From Pseudoduganella aquatica (lineage in GTDB: Bacteria; Pseudomonadota; Gammaproteobacteria; Burkholderiales; Burkholderiaceae_D): DNA of 64,000 nucleotides. The stretch lies in assembly GCF_009857595.1 (NCBI RefSeq), contig NZ_WWCU01000009.1, positions 62,001-126,000 on the forward strand, in the 5' to 3' direction. The position numbers and the translations under genes were made by a program. A model generated the notes under the pieces. The model had not been told where the DNA came from, made no database searches, and saw only the letters and a list, made by a program, of their open reading frames with translations. Positions 10,695-19,068 of this stretch are shown one piece after another; position 1 is the first letter of the stretch; every line of letters starts with the position of its first letter.

Positions 10695-10722
10695 AGCCAG
10701 CCGGTCCGGCGGGACTGGCTGG
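10695..10722. terminator. Weak hairpin after the Tsx-like gene
   Basis: AGCCAGCCGGTCC pairs with GGGACTGGCTGG around a short loop, with a G-U pair. The T-run that follows is poor, so function as a terminator is uncertain. Confidence 0.35.
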
Positions 10723-10789
10723 CCTTCAGGCTGGACTAGCAGCACACGCTTGGTTATATTGCTCGTACTGAAAGTCACCGAGAGCTGCC

Positions 10790-11395
10790 ATGCCTACTCT
10801 GGACCCGCGCATAGACGCCTATATCGCCAAATCCGCTGAATTCGCCCAGCCCATCCTGGAGCACCTGCGCGCCGTCGTGCATGCGGCTTGCCCGGACGTG
10901 GAGGAGACCATGAAGTGGAGCTTCCCGCATTTCCAGTACAACGGCATGTTGTGCAGCATGGCCTCGTTCAAGGCGCATTGCGCGTTCGGCTTCTGGAAGG
11001 GCGAGCTGCTGGTGGCGGAGGCGGATGCGAACATCCAGGAGGCCATGGGCCAGTTCGGGCGCATCACCACTATCAAGGATCTGCCATCGAAGAAGACGCT
11101 GGAATCGTATATCAAGAAGGCGATGAAGCTGAACGACGACGGCGTGAAAGCGCCCGCGCGCGCCAAGCCCGCCACACCGCGCGAGCTGGTGGTGCCTGAG
11201 TATCTGGCGGCGGCGCTGGCGCAGCAGCAGCCGGCGCTGGACCATTTCAACGCCTTCAGCACCAGCAAGAAGCGCGACTACGTGGAGTGGATGGAGGAAG
11301 CCAGGACCGAGGCCACGCGCTTGCGCCGGCTGGAGCAGGCTGTCGAGTGGATCGCCGAGGGTAAGGCGCGCAACTGGAAGTACGGAAAATGCTGA
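10790..11395 (+). CDS. YdeI/OmpD-associated family protein (DUF1801 domain)
   Basis: 201 residues. The first 120 form a DUF1801-like domain (AYIAKSAEFAQPILEHLRAVV; MKWSFPHFQYNG; CAFGFWKGEL), and the rest is the bacteriocin-protection YdeI/OmdA-type tail with FNAFSTSKKRDYVEWMEEARTEATRLRRL. Biochemical role unknown; related proteins have been linked to peptide or stress resistance. No signal peptide. Its stop overlaps the start of the downstream acetyltransferase gene by 7 bp, suggesting translational coupling. Confidence 0.8.
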   Translation: MPTLDPRIDAYIAKSAEFAQPILEHLRAVVHAACPDVEETMKWSFPHFQYNGMLCSMASFKAHCAFGFWKGELLVAEADANIQEAMGQFGRITTIKDLPSKKTLESYIKKAMKLNDDGVKAPARAKPATPRELVVPEYLAAALAQQQPALDHFNAFSTSKKRDYVEWMEEARTEATRLRRLEQAVEWIAEGKARNWKYGKC

Positions 11396-11979
11396 CCGCT
11401 GCGCAACGCGCCGCGTATGGCGCCTCCGTGGCCGAAGCCTTGGCCGAAGATCCGTTCTATGTCACGGTATGCGTGGCCGGCGGCGTGCAGCAGCTGCTGC
11501 CGCGCTACGTTGAACTGGCGCTGATCGAGGGCGAGCAGGCCGGGCGTGTCGATCTCACGGACCCAGAGGACAGCGGGGCGGCCATCTGGAGCGTGCCGGG
11601 CGACGCGGAGCGCAAGGCGGCCGCCAACGCCGCGCGAGAGCGCGAGCTGGCTGTACTGCTGGGCGAGCAAGGCTTTGCCAACTTCCAGGCCATCGTGGCC
11701 AATATGGAGGCCAATCTGGCGCCGCATGGGCTGGAGTCGGCCTGGTACTTGTCCATCGCGGGCATCAGGCCGGACGCGCAAGGCGGCGGCATGGGCACGC
11801 GCCTGTTGGCCCACGGCCTGAACGCGGCCGACCAGGCCGGTGCCGTGAGCTTCCTGGAGACCTTCAACGAACGCAGCCTGCCCTTCTACCGGCGCCAGGG
11901 CTACGAGGTGGCGGCACAGTACTTCGAGCCCGTCACCGGCGCCGATTACTGGCTGATGACCCGCCCGCCGCGCACCTGA
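11389..11979 (+). CDS. GNAT-family N-acetyltransferase
   Basis: 196 residues. The acetyl-CoA-binding motif A is IAGIRPDAQGGGMGTRLLAHGL (R/Q-x-x-G-x-G/A, about residues 123-144), followed by the GNAT motif B-like segment FLETFNERSLPFYRRQGYEV. Substrate unknown. It starts inside the end of the upstream gene (ATGCTGA overlap), forming a two-gene unit. The N-terminal half is variable, as is usual for the family. Confidence 0.85.
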   Translation: MLTAAQRAAYGASVAEALAEDPFYVTVCVAGGVQQLLPRYVELALIEGEQAGRVDLTDPEDSGAAIWSVPGDAERKAAANAARERELAVLLGEQGFANFQAIVANMEANLAPHGLESAWYLSIAGIRPDAQGGGMGTRLLAHGLNAADQAGAVSFLETFNERSLPFYRRQGYEVAAQYFEPVTGADYWLMTRPPRT

Positions 11980-12004
11980 GCGCGGATCGCGCTACAATAG
12001 TCCC

Positions 12005-12268
12005 ATGCTGAAAATCCGCTTCTTCCTGCTGATGCTGTTCTTCGCGCTCCAGACCGCACTGGCTGGCGCCGCGCCGATACGTACCTGCTGCGATGAAGCC
12101 TGCCCGCCCACGATGTGCGCCGCCATGGGCTGCCTGCCGGCCGTACAGCCCATGATCGCTGCAGCGTTGCCGCCATTGCCGCAGCCTGCAGCCAGCATGG
12201 ATTTCCCTGAATCGGCCAGCATCGATCTTCCCTTGCCGTTAAAAGAGGTCTGGACGCCGCCGGATTGA
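12005..12268 (+). CDS. Small secreted Cys-containing protein, unknown
   Basis: 87 residues: signal peptide (MLKIRFFLLMLFFALQTALAG), then a Cys-rich start of the mature part (RTCCDEACPPTMCAAMGC; six Cys in about 20 residues), then a Pro/Ala-rich tail. Not recognised as a named family. The clustered cysteines suggest metal or redox function in the periplasm (inference). A second Cys-rich peptide gene begins 48 bp downstream on the same strand. Confidence 0.55.
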   Translation: MLKIRFFLLMLFFALQTALAGAAPIRTCCDEACPPTMCAAMGCLPAVQPMIAAALPPLPQPAASMDFPESASIDLPLPLKEVWTPPD

Positions 12269-12316
12269 ATCCGGTCCCGCTCCCAGAACCACTTTTAAAC
12301 TGATCAAGGAAATATT

Positions 12317-12448
12317 ATGAAATCCATCGCTATCAAAGTCGCTGCAGCCGCAGCCCTGCTGGCCACTTCCGCCGTTGCCTTCGCCGCCAATATGGACTGC
12401 TGCGCGAGCATCGAATGCTGCCTGAAGATGCTGGCCTGCTGCCTGTAA
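12317..12448 (+). CDS. Tiny secreted peptide with three Cys pairs
   Basis: 43 codons: a signal peptide (KSIAIKVAAAAALLATSAVA, cleavage near FAA) and a mature peptide of about 19 residues containing CC-x3-CC-x4-CC. AAGGAA lies 7 bases before the ATG and a strong terminator follows 20 bp after the stop, both supporting a real gene. No named family recognised; six cysteines in so short a peptide suggest thiolate metal binding (inference). Confidence 0.6.
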   Translation: MKSIAIKVAAAAALLATSAVAFAANMDCCASIECCLKMLACCL

Positions 12449-12467
12449 GCCGCTAGCACGTTAAGAA

Positions 12468-12501
12468 ACGGGCCGGTACTGCAAAGTGCCGGCCCGTTTT
12501 G
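12468..12501 (+). terminator. Rho-independent terminator
   Basis: A 13-bp stem (ACGGGCCGGTACT with AGTGCCGGCCCGT, one G-U pair), GCAA tetraloop and following T-run end the Cys-rich peptide unit. Confidence 0.85.
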
Positions 12502-12513
12502 CATTTCGGTCAG

Positions 12514-12837
12514 CTAGTTCGTTTTGCCTGCACAATCGGCCGGGATCATGTGCTTGCGGCCTTCAGCTTCGTATTCCTCCAGGCTGGGCATGCCAAGAGC
12601 CTGCCGGCGGCGGTTCACCCGTTCGCGACTATCGACAGGCCGCATGATGAGCGTGCAGCGGTCCGGCATGGTGAACTGCGTGCCGTATTCCTGCGGCCTG
12701 CCCTCCGCTACGGCAATGCGGTCCGCCAGATAAGCCAGGTCGCGCGGCGCGGCCGCCCCCTTCCTGACCGCTGCCTCCAGCAAGTCCCTGGCGGCGCGCT
12801 GGAAATCCCGGTCCTGGTCCGCGTGCGGCACAAGCAG
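12514..12837 (-). pseudogene. C-terminal remnant of a DUF6624-type protein
   Basis: About 107 codons read LLVPHADQDRDFQRAARDLL, then LAYLADRIAVAEGRPQEYGTQF, matching the C-terminal half of DUF6624 proteins, which usually read WLLVQHADQD here. A TGA sits exactly where TGG (Trp) is expected, and sequence further upstream does not continue the family. There is no ATG; translation could start only at GTG 12831. Read as a degraded 5'-truncated gene. Confidence 0.65.
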
Positions 12838-12953
12838 TCATGCGTGAGATGGCGTGTCAGTGTGGTCTTACATGAGAACAGGAATGCGCCGATTGAGGGA
12901 AGCGGCCGGGGCTTGCATAATGTGGCCTGCTTTAGTTTTCCAAGGTTTATGCA

Positions 12954-13493
12954 ATGAAGATCATCGATCAACGCTTTCTGTCCCGTCAAAACCGCTATTC
13001 CAACCACCCCTGCCTGCTCAGCATACTTGAACTAGATGACGCCGCCGCGTCTCCGGCTGACGTGCGCTCGACCGCGACGAAACTGAAGGGCGTGCTGGGA
13101 AATTTGCCGGGACTGGAGCGGCTGATCAATGTCATAGGGCCGGCTGGCGCCGAGACGGCGCCAGCCGGACATTTTCAACTGGCGCGCCTGATCCAGGCGG
13201 TCACGCTGGAGCTGCAGCGGCTGGCGGGCAGCGATGTGATGGTGGGCTTTGTGGGCGCGCTGCCTCGCATGCCGGGGCGCTATCGCCTGGTGCTGCCTTA
13301 CCGGATGGAGCGCATCGCGGCGGCGGCTGTGAATGCGGCGCTGGATGTGGTGAATGCCGCGCGCGCAGGACGCAAGGTGGACCTGGCGGCGGTGATGGCG
13401 CAGTTGCGGGCTGCGGGGGAACGGCGGGTTACGGCAAGGGCTGCGCCCTTGCCTAACCCGCCCTACGCGGTTTACACGTCCAAGACGTCTTAG
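12954..13493 (+). CDS. Orphan cyanophycin-synthetase N-terminal domain, cut by a REP element
   Basis: 179 residues. Positions 1-158 resemble the N-domain of CphA: MKIIDQRFLSRQNRYS at the start, APAGHFQLARLIQAVTLELQ (cf. GHIVEHVALELQ) and GRYRLVLPYRMERI (cf. GVYNVVYEYVDEQ). The ATP-grasp and Mur-ligase domains of the roughly 870-residue enzyme are missing. The last 22 codons are translated from a REP-like palindrome and flanking DNA, so the natural end is lost. It may be a gene remnant or a free-standing domain. It converges on the ammonia-lyase gene; the stop codons overlap. Confidence 0.6.
   Translation: MKIIDQRFLSRQNRYSNHPCLLSILELDDAAASPADVRSTATKLKGVLGNLPGLERLINVIGPAGAETAPAGHFQLARLIQAVTLELQRLAGSDVMVGFVGALPRMPGRYRLVLPYRMERIAAAAVNAALDVVNAARAGRKVDLAAVMAQLRAAGERRVTARAAPLPNPPYAVYTSKTS
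13423..13468. repeat. REP-like palindrome, copy 2 (inside a gene 3' end)
   Basis: GGCGGGTTACGGCAAGG and CCTTGCCTAACCCGCC form a long stem, ending in the shared CCTACG. It lies inside the last codons of the CphA-N-like gene, indicating insertion into, or fusion with, coding sequence. Confidence 0.75.
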
Positions 13494-15124
13494 ACGAATT
13501 CGCCGATCTTGTTCGTCACCGCCTCGCGCACGCTGCCGCTGGTGACGAAGGAATGGGCCACCTGGATGTCGTTATGGAACCAGCGGTCGCCGTCCAGGCA
13601 GGCCGGGATCTGCTTGCGGATCTCGTCATAGGCGGCTTGCGTGCCTTCGCCCAGCTGGAAGCCTGGCAGCAGGTCTTCCGTCATGGTGAGGGCCTGCGCC
13701 GCCAGCAGCATTTCCACGCCGATGATGTACTGGGTGTTCTGCACCACGGTCGCGGCCTTGCGCGCGCACCACGTCGAGTTGGAGATGTGGTCTTCGCTAT
13801 TTCCTTTCGACGGTATGCTGTCCACGCTGCCCGGCATGCTCAGGGTGCGGTTTTCCATCACCAGTGAGCTGAGCGAGCATTGCACCACGGGGTAGCCGGT
13901 GTTCACGCCGCGGATGCCGCTCATCAGGTTGCGCGGCAGTCCCCAGGACAGGGTCGGGTCGATCAGCCGCGCCACGCGGCGCTCGCAGATGCTGCCCAGG
14001 TCCGTCACCGCCATCGCCAGCAGGTCCATCGCCTGCGCCAGGTACTGGCCGTGGAAATTCCCGCCCGAGATGATTTCGAAACCGCCGCCGTCCTTGCCGA
14101 AGATGAGCGGGTTGTCGGTGGCCGAGTTGATCTCGTTTTTCACGATGGTGTCGATGTAGTCCAGCGCGTCGAACACGGGGCCGTACACTTGCGGCGTGCA
14201 GCGCAGCGAGTACACGTCCTGGATGCGGGCGGTGTACGGGATGTCGGTGCGGCGCAGCTCGTCCGGGAACTGCACGGCGCGCGCTTCGTGCGTGGTGCGG
14301 GTGGAGCCCTTGAGCAGCTTGCGCACCACTTTCGCGGTCTTGATCTGGCCGGGATGCGGGCGCGCCTGCTGGATGCGCGGGTCGAAAGCGGCCATTTCGG
14401 CGCGCATGGCTTCCAGCGTCAAGCCCAGGGACAGGCAGGCGTCGGTCAGCAGGTTGCGCGCATCGGCGGCGGCCAGCACGGCCACGGCCAGGGAGGCGGT
14501 GCAGCCGTTGATCAGGGCCGAGGCGTCTTTCGCTTTCAGGTCGAACTTCACCGGCCCGATTTCGGAACGGGTGATGGCTTCCGGCGCGGACATGCGTTTG
14601 CCGCCGTACATCACCTCCGCTTCGTCGAAGCCGGCGATGGCGGCTGCCAGATAGGCCAGCGGCGCCAGGTCGCCCGAGGCGCCGACGGAACCCTTCTGCG
14701 GCATGATGGGGTGGATACCGGCATTGATGAAGGCCAGCAGGCGGTCCACCACTTCCACGCGCGGCGCCGAGTAGTTGGAGGCGAAGGCGTTCGCGCGCAG
14801 CAGCATGGTGGCGCGGCTCACCTCTTCCGAAAACGGCTCGCCGATGCCGCCGCTGTGCGCCATGATGAGCTGCGTCTGGAACAGTTCTATATGCTCGACC
14901 TTGATGCGGGTGTCCTTCAGCAGGCCCACGCCGGTATTAAAGCTGTACATCATGGGCGCTTCGTCGTGCATCCAGGTGGATTCGATGTAGTCGCGGCTTT
15001 CCTTCAGCGCGGCGCGCGAGGACGCGGCCAACGCCACCTGGGCGTATTGGCCTTGCTGGGCGCGCGCCACGGCGAGCACCTGCTCCGCGGTGAGGTTGAA
15101 GCCGTCGATGGTTACGGTAGTCAT
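13490..15124 (-). CDS. MIO-type amino acid ammonia-lyase (HAL/PAL/TAL family)
   Basis: 544 residues with the MIO-forming Ala149-Ser150-Gly151 in KGSVGASGDLAPLA, Tyr60 in the YSFNTGVG loop, QDVYSLRCTPQVYGP (Tyr/Arg of the active site) and NFHGQYLA. Eliminates ammonia from an amino acid. The acidic SEDH segment near residue 440 favours histidine as substrate, but the selectivity pair is Ala-His90 (MAHSGG) instead of Ser-His, and GNFHGQYLA resembles aromatic lyases and aminomutases. Histidine, an aromatic amino acid or aminomutase activity are all possible. No other hut gene is nearby. It lies 24 bp downstream of puuD, same strand, probably one transcript. Confidence 0.85.
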   Translation of the reverse strand: MTTVTIDGFNLTAEQVLAVARAQQGQYAQVALAASSRAALKESRDYIESTWMHDEAPMMYSFNTGVGLLKDTRIKVEHIELFQTQLIMAHSGGIGEPFSEEVSRATMLLRANAFASNYSAPRVEVVDRLLAFINAGIHPIMPQKGSVGASGDLAPLAYLAAAIAGFDEAEVMYGGKRMSAPEAITRSEIGPVKFDLKAKDASALINGCTASLAVAVLAAADARNLLTDACLSLGLTLEAMRAEMAAFDPRIQQARPHPGQIKTAKVVRKLLKGSTRTTHEARAVQFPDELRRTDIPYTARIQDVYSLRCTPQVYGPVFDALDYIDTIVKNEINSATDNPLIFGKDGGGFEIISGGNFHGQYLAQAMDLLAMAVTDLGSICERRVARLIDPTLSWGLPRNLMSGIRGVNTGYPVVQCSLSSLVMENRTLSMPGSVDSIPSKGNSEDHISNSTWCARKAATVVQNTQYIIGVEMLLAAQALTMTEDLLPGFQLGEGTQAAYDEIRKQIPACLDGDRWFHNDIQVAHSFVTSGSVREAVTNKIGEFV

Positions 15125-15148
15125 GTCAGTTTTCCTTCTTGTATGCGG

Positions 15149-16426
15149 TCAGTTGGCGCCGGATTCAAACCAGGTGCCCAGCAGCTGGCGTTCGGCGTCC
15201 GTCATTTGCGTCATGTTCGCCAGCGGCATGTCCTTGTTCTGCACGGCGCGCTGGTAGATCTTGGCAGCGTGCTGCTTGATCTGGTCCGGCGTATCGAGCA
15301 TCACGCCGCCCGGAGGCGATGCGAAGCCGGCCTGCGTCGGCGTGGCCGAGTGGCACGATGCGCAACGCGCAGTGACCACTTGCTGGACGGCCGTGATGTC
15401 GTGGCCAGAACGGGCAATGTCGGCTGCGGATGGCGCGGCGGCGTGGCTGTCGGCTGCCTGCGCTGCAATGGCCTTGCGCGGTGCGGGAGCGATGGCGATC
15501 GCCACGGCCACCAACAGGATCACGCCCGCCACAGGGAAGCCCAGCGACACGCGGCCAGCATGGCGCAGGTTGAAGAAGTGGCGTATCAGCACGCCGGCCG
15601 CCATGATGGCGCCCAGTATCAGCCAGCTGTAAGAGTGGCTGTAGGTCATGGCGTAGTGGTTGCTGATCATGATCAGCAGCACCGGCAGCGTGAAGTAGTT
15701 GTTGTGCACCGAACGCACTTTGGCGCGCTTGCCATAGACAGGGTCGGGCGACTGGCCCTTCTCCATCGCTTCCACCAGCTTGCGCTGGCCGGGGATGATC
15801 ACGAACAGCACGTTACCGACCATCATGGTGCCTATCATGGCGCCCACGTGGATGTAGGCGGCGCGGCCGCTCAGAGTGTGCGTGAGCACGTAGGCCGCCG
15901 CCACGATCAGCACGAATAGCACGGAGCCCAGTACGGCGGGCTTTTCGCCCAGCGGCGACTTGCACAGCAGGTCGTAGACGATCCAGCCGCCGGCCAGCGT
16001 GCCCAGGCCCACGGCCACGGCTTGCAGGGACGACAGGTCTGCCACGTTTTTATCGATCATCATCGCCGAGGCGTTGAAGTAGTAGACGATGAACAGCATC
16101 GCAAAGCCGCTCAGCCAGGTCGCATACGCTTCCCATTTGAACCAGTGCAGGTCGGACGGCAGTTCCGCCGGCGCCACCAGGTATTTTTGCGGGTTGTAGA
16201 AACCGCCGCCGTGCACGGCCCACAGTTCACCCGACACGCCGGCCTTGGCCAGCGGACTGCCGGGCTTGGGCGGGCGGATCGAGTTGTCCAGCCAGACGAA
16301 GTAAAACGACGCGCCGATCCACGCTATGCCGGTAATCAAATGCAGCCAGCGCACCAGCAGATTCAACCACTCCACCCCATACGATCCGAATAAAGCTTCC
16401 ATGAATTTTCCAATTAGTCTGTTCAT
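15149..16426 (-). CDS. puuD: Urate hydroxylase PuuD (membrane urate oxidase with cytochrome c domain)
   Basis: Oxidises urate to 5-hydroxyisourate at the inner membrane. The 425 residues comprise about 8 membrane segments in the first 310 residues (LLVRWLHLITGIAWIGASFYF with conserved His; WLSGFAMLFIVYY) and a C-terminal cytochrome c domain with heme motif CASCH (355-359) and a likely Met ligand near residue 400. Electrons thus pass to the respiratory chain instead of producing peroxide. The next step is uraH at 9352. Divergent from the LysR gene; it leads the MIO lyase gene. Confidence 0.94.
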   Translation of the reverse strand: MNRLIGKFMEALFGSYGVEWLNLLVRWLHLITGIAWIGASFYFVWLDNSIRPPKPGSPLAKAGVSGELWAVHGGGFYNPQKYLVAPAELPSDLHWFKWEAYATWLSGFAMLFIVYYFNASAMMIDKNVADLSSLQAVAVGLGTLAGGWIVYDLLCKSPLGEKPAVLGSVLFVLIVAAAYVLTHTLSGRAAYIHVGAMIGTMMVGNVLFVIIPGQRKLVEAMEKGQSPDPVYGKRAKVRSVHNNYFTLPVLLIMISNHYAMTYSHSYSWLILGAIMAAGVLIRHFFNLRHAGRVSLGFPVAGVILLVAVAIAIAPAPRKAIAAQAADSHAAAPSAADIARSGHDITAVQQVVTARCASCHSATPTQAGFASPPGGVMLDTPDQIKQHAAKIYQRAVQNKDMPLANMTQMTDAERQLLGTWFESGAN

Positions 16427-16706
16427 CTGCCTCTGGCGGGCACTTCAGATGAGCGAGGCTGTCACCTCCGGAACGATCGTTATCCTGCCGCCGCTACGAT
16501 CGTGATGGCATCGAAGCCATCAACCTGCCCCCGGCCATGGAAAGTGTCTCCTCTCTTGCCGGGATGATGGAACGATAGCCGTACCGGGCGCGCGAGTCCT
16601 GCGCTTGCACATATAACTTGCATACGTTTTGAGGTATAGCTGTTACGGCCCCGGATATGCGACTCTGTTATGCATAAGTTCAAATATCCAACCATGGGAG
16701 ACCGAT

Positions 16707-17642
16707 ATGTCACGCTTGCCAGACCACCTGGACATCCACCTGATCCGCATTCTTTACCTGCTGCTGTGCGAGAAAAACGTTTCGCGCGTGGCGCTGAAAC
16801 TGAACCAGCCGCAGCCCTCCATTTCCGCTTCGCTGCGCAAGCTGCGCGAGCTGACGGGCGATCCGCTGCTGGTGCGCGGCGGACGCGGTATGGTGCCCAC
16901 GCAACACGGCGAGAGCCTACTCAAGCCGGCCAAGCGCATCCTCGATGAAACCGAAAACCTGTTCAGTCCCAAGACGGCCTTCGTGCCGCAGGAGGAGGCG
17001 CGCACCTTCCATATCGCCGCGCCGGACTATATGAACACGCAGTTCTTCACCGAGGTGATTGCGCGCGTGCGGCGCGAGTCGCCCAAGAGCCGGCTGGTGA
17101 TCCACGCGCTGGGGCCGGACGCCGACTATGTGCGCCTGCTGTCGGACGGCGAGCTGGATCTGGTGGTGGCCAACTGGGACGAGCCGCCGCACCATCTGCA
17201 CATCTCCAAGCTGTTCGACGATCCGATTGTGTGCCTGATGCGCGCCAACAGCGCCTATGCGCGCCGCACGCCCAAGGACGGTATGACGATGGAGGATTAT
17301 CTGAGCCTGCCGCACGCGGCGCCGGCGCAGATCCTGCCTGGCTACCACGGCAACATCGACGCCTTCCTGGAGCAGCAGAATATGGAACGCAATATTGTGG
17401 TGGAATCGGCACACTTCCGCATGCTGCCCTACATCGTGGCGCAGACCGACCTGGTGCTCACGGCGGGGCAGCAGTTCGCCAGTTTTTACGAGAACACGCT
17501 GGGGCTGAAGTCCTACAAGGTGCCCGTGAAGTTCCCGCCGCTGCGCTTCTACCAGCTATGGCACGAGCGCGCGCACCACGCCACCGAGCACAAATGGCTG
17601 CGCGCGCAAGTGAGTACTGCGGCGCGCTTGCTGGTGAAGTAG
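16707..17642 (+). CDS. LysR-family transcriptional regulator of the purine locus
   Basis: 311 residues: winged-helix domain at residues 10-68 (YLLLCEKNVSRVALKLNQPQPSISASLRKL in parts), then a type-2 periplasmic-binding effector domain with FHIAAPDYMN at about 93. The ATG at 16707 (MSRLPDHLDIHLIRIL) is preferred over an in-frame ATG at 16629 because it starts the DNA-binding domain at the usual position. It lies divergent to puuD over 280 bp and 112 bp upstream of the permease gene, so control of urate and xanthine genes is likely (inference). Confidence 0.9.
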   Translation: MSRLPDHLDIHLIRILYLLLCEKNVSRVALKLNQPQPSISASLRKLRELTGDPLLVRGGRGMVPTQHGESLLKPAKRILDETENLFSPKTAFVPQEEARTFHIAAPDYMNTQFFTEVIARVRRESPKSRLVIHALGPDADYVRLLSDGELDLVVANWDEPPHHLHISKLFDDPIVCLMRANSAYARRTPKDGMTMEDYLSLPHAAPAQILPGYHGNIDAFLEQQNMERNIVVESAHFRMLPYIVAQTDLVLTAGQQFASFYENTLGLKSYKVPVKFPPLRFYQLWHERAHHATEHKWLRAQVSTAARLLVK

Positions 17643-17754
17643 GCATAGATGCTATCTCCGTGGCGATATGACTCCGGCCGCGCGCCGCACTAATATCAAA
17701 ATGCCACGTCTGTGCCACGTCTGGCGTATAAAAACTAAACCCGAGACAAACATC

Positions 17755-19056
17755 ATGAACTTCCTGGATAACTACTTCAAGCTGAGTGAGAACGGCAGCA
17801 ACGTTCGCACCGAGGTGCTGGCCGGCCTCACCACCTTCCTGACGATGGCATACATCATCTTCGTCAACCCATCCATCCTCGGCGACGCCGGCATGCCCAA
17901 GGACTCCGTCTTTGTGGCCACCTGCGTCGCGGCCGCCGTGGGCACGCTCATCATGGGCCTGTACGCCAACTTCCCTATCGGCCTGGCGCCGGGCATGGGC
18001 TTGAACGCCTACTTCGCCTACGGCGTGGTGAAAGGCATGGGCTTCCCATGGGAGGCGGCGCTGGGCGCGGTGTTCATTTCGGGCTGCTGCTTCCTGGTGG
18101 TGAGCCTGCTGCGCGTGCGCGAGAAGATCATGAACGCCATCCCCGCCTCGCTGCGCACCGCCATTCCGGCCGGCGTGGGCCTGTTCCTGGCGCTGATCTC
18201 GCTGAAGAATTCCGGTATCGTCGTCTCCAGCCCCGCCACCTTCGTCACCATGGGCAATCTGCACGAACCGGCGCCCATCCTGGCCATCGTCGGCTTCCTG
18301 GTGATCGTCGCGCTGGACCGCCTGAAAGTCACCGGCGCCCTGCTGATCGGCATCATGACCGTGACCGTGCTGAGCTTCTTCTTCGCCGGGAACCAGTTCC
18401 ACGGCGTGGTGTCCGCACCGCCGTCGATCGAGCCTACCCTGTTCAAGCTGGACATCATGGGCGCCATCTCGCACGGCCTGCTCAACGTGGTGCTGGTGTT
18501 CTTCCTGGTTGAACTGTTCGACGCCACCGGCACCCTGATGGGCGTGGCGCAGCGCGCCGGCCTGATGAAGGACGGCAAACTGCCGCCCGCCATGAACAAG
18601 GCCCTGCTGGCCGACTCGGGCGCCATCATCGCCGGTTCCGTGATGGGCACCTCGAGCACCACCGCCTTTATCGAAAGCGCCGCCGGCGTGCAAGCGGGCG
18701 GCCGCACCGGCCTGACCGCCGTCACCGTGGCCGTGCTGTTCCTGCTGGCGCTGTTCATTGCGCCGCTGGCCGGCGTGGTGCCGCAATACGCCACCGCCCC
18801 TGCCCTGTTCTTCGTCGCTTGCCTGATGCTGCGCGAGCTGGCCGAGATCAACTGGAGCGAAACCACGGAGAGCATTCCCGCCGTGATCACCGCGCTGGTG
18901 ATGCCGTTCACCTACTCCATCGCTAACGGCCTGGCGCTGGGCTTTATCAGCTACGCCGCGCTGAAACTGCTGACCGGTAAGCACAAGGAAGTCAGCGGCA
19001 TGATCTGGGGCATCGCAGGCGTGTTCCTGTTCAAGACTATTTATATCGCAGGTTGA
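17755..19056 (+). CDS. Purine base permease, NCS2/AzgA type
   Basis: Proton symporter for guanine, hypoxanthine or related bases. The 433 residues have about 12-13 membrane segments; signatures include TMAYIIFVNPSIL (about 31), GLAPGMGLNAYFAY (about 80), LVELFDATGTLMGVA (about 252) and MGTSSTTAFIESAAGV (about 295). The start at 17755 gives MNFLDNYFKL, typical of the family; upstream in-frame codons lack a ribosome site. It is followed 12 bp later by xdhA, so uptake and oxidation of purine bases appear co-expressed. Confidence 0.92.
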   Translation: MNFLDNYFKLSENGSNVRTEVLAGLTTFLTMAYIIFVNPSILGDAGMPKDSVFVATCVAAAVGTLIMGLYANFPIGLAPGMGLNAYFAYGVVKGMGFPWEAALGAVFISGCCFLVVSLLRVREKIMNAIPASLRTAIPAGVGLFLALISLKNSGIVVSSPATFVTMGNLHEPAPILAIVGFLVIVALDRLKVTGALLIGIMTVTVLSFFFAGNQFHGVVSAPPSIEPTLFKLDIMGAISHGLLNVVLVFFLVELFDATGTLMGVAQRAGLMKDGKLPPAMNKALLADSGAIIAGSVMGTSSTTAFIESAAGVQAGGRTGLTAVTVAVLFLLALFIAPLAGVVPQYATAPALFFVACLMLRELAEINWSETTESIPAVITALVMPFTYSIANGLALGFISYAALKLLTGKHKEVSGMIWGIAGVFLFKTIYIAG

Positions 19057-19068
19057 AGGAGTAGCACC

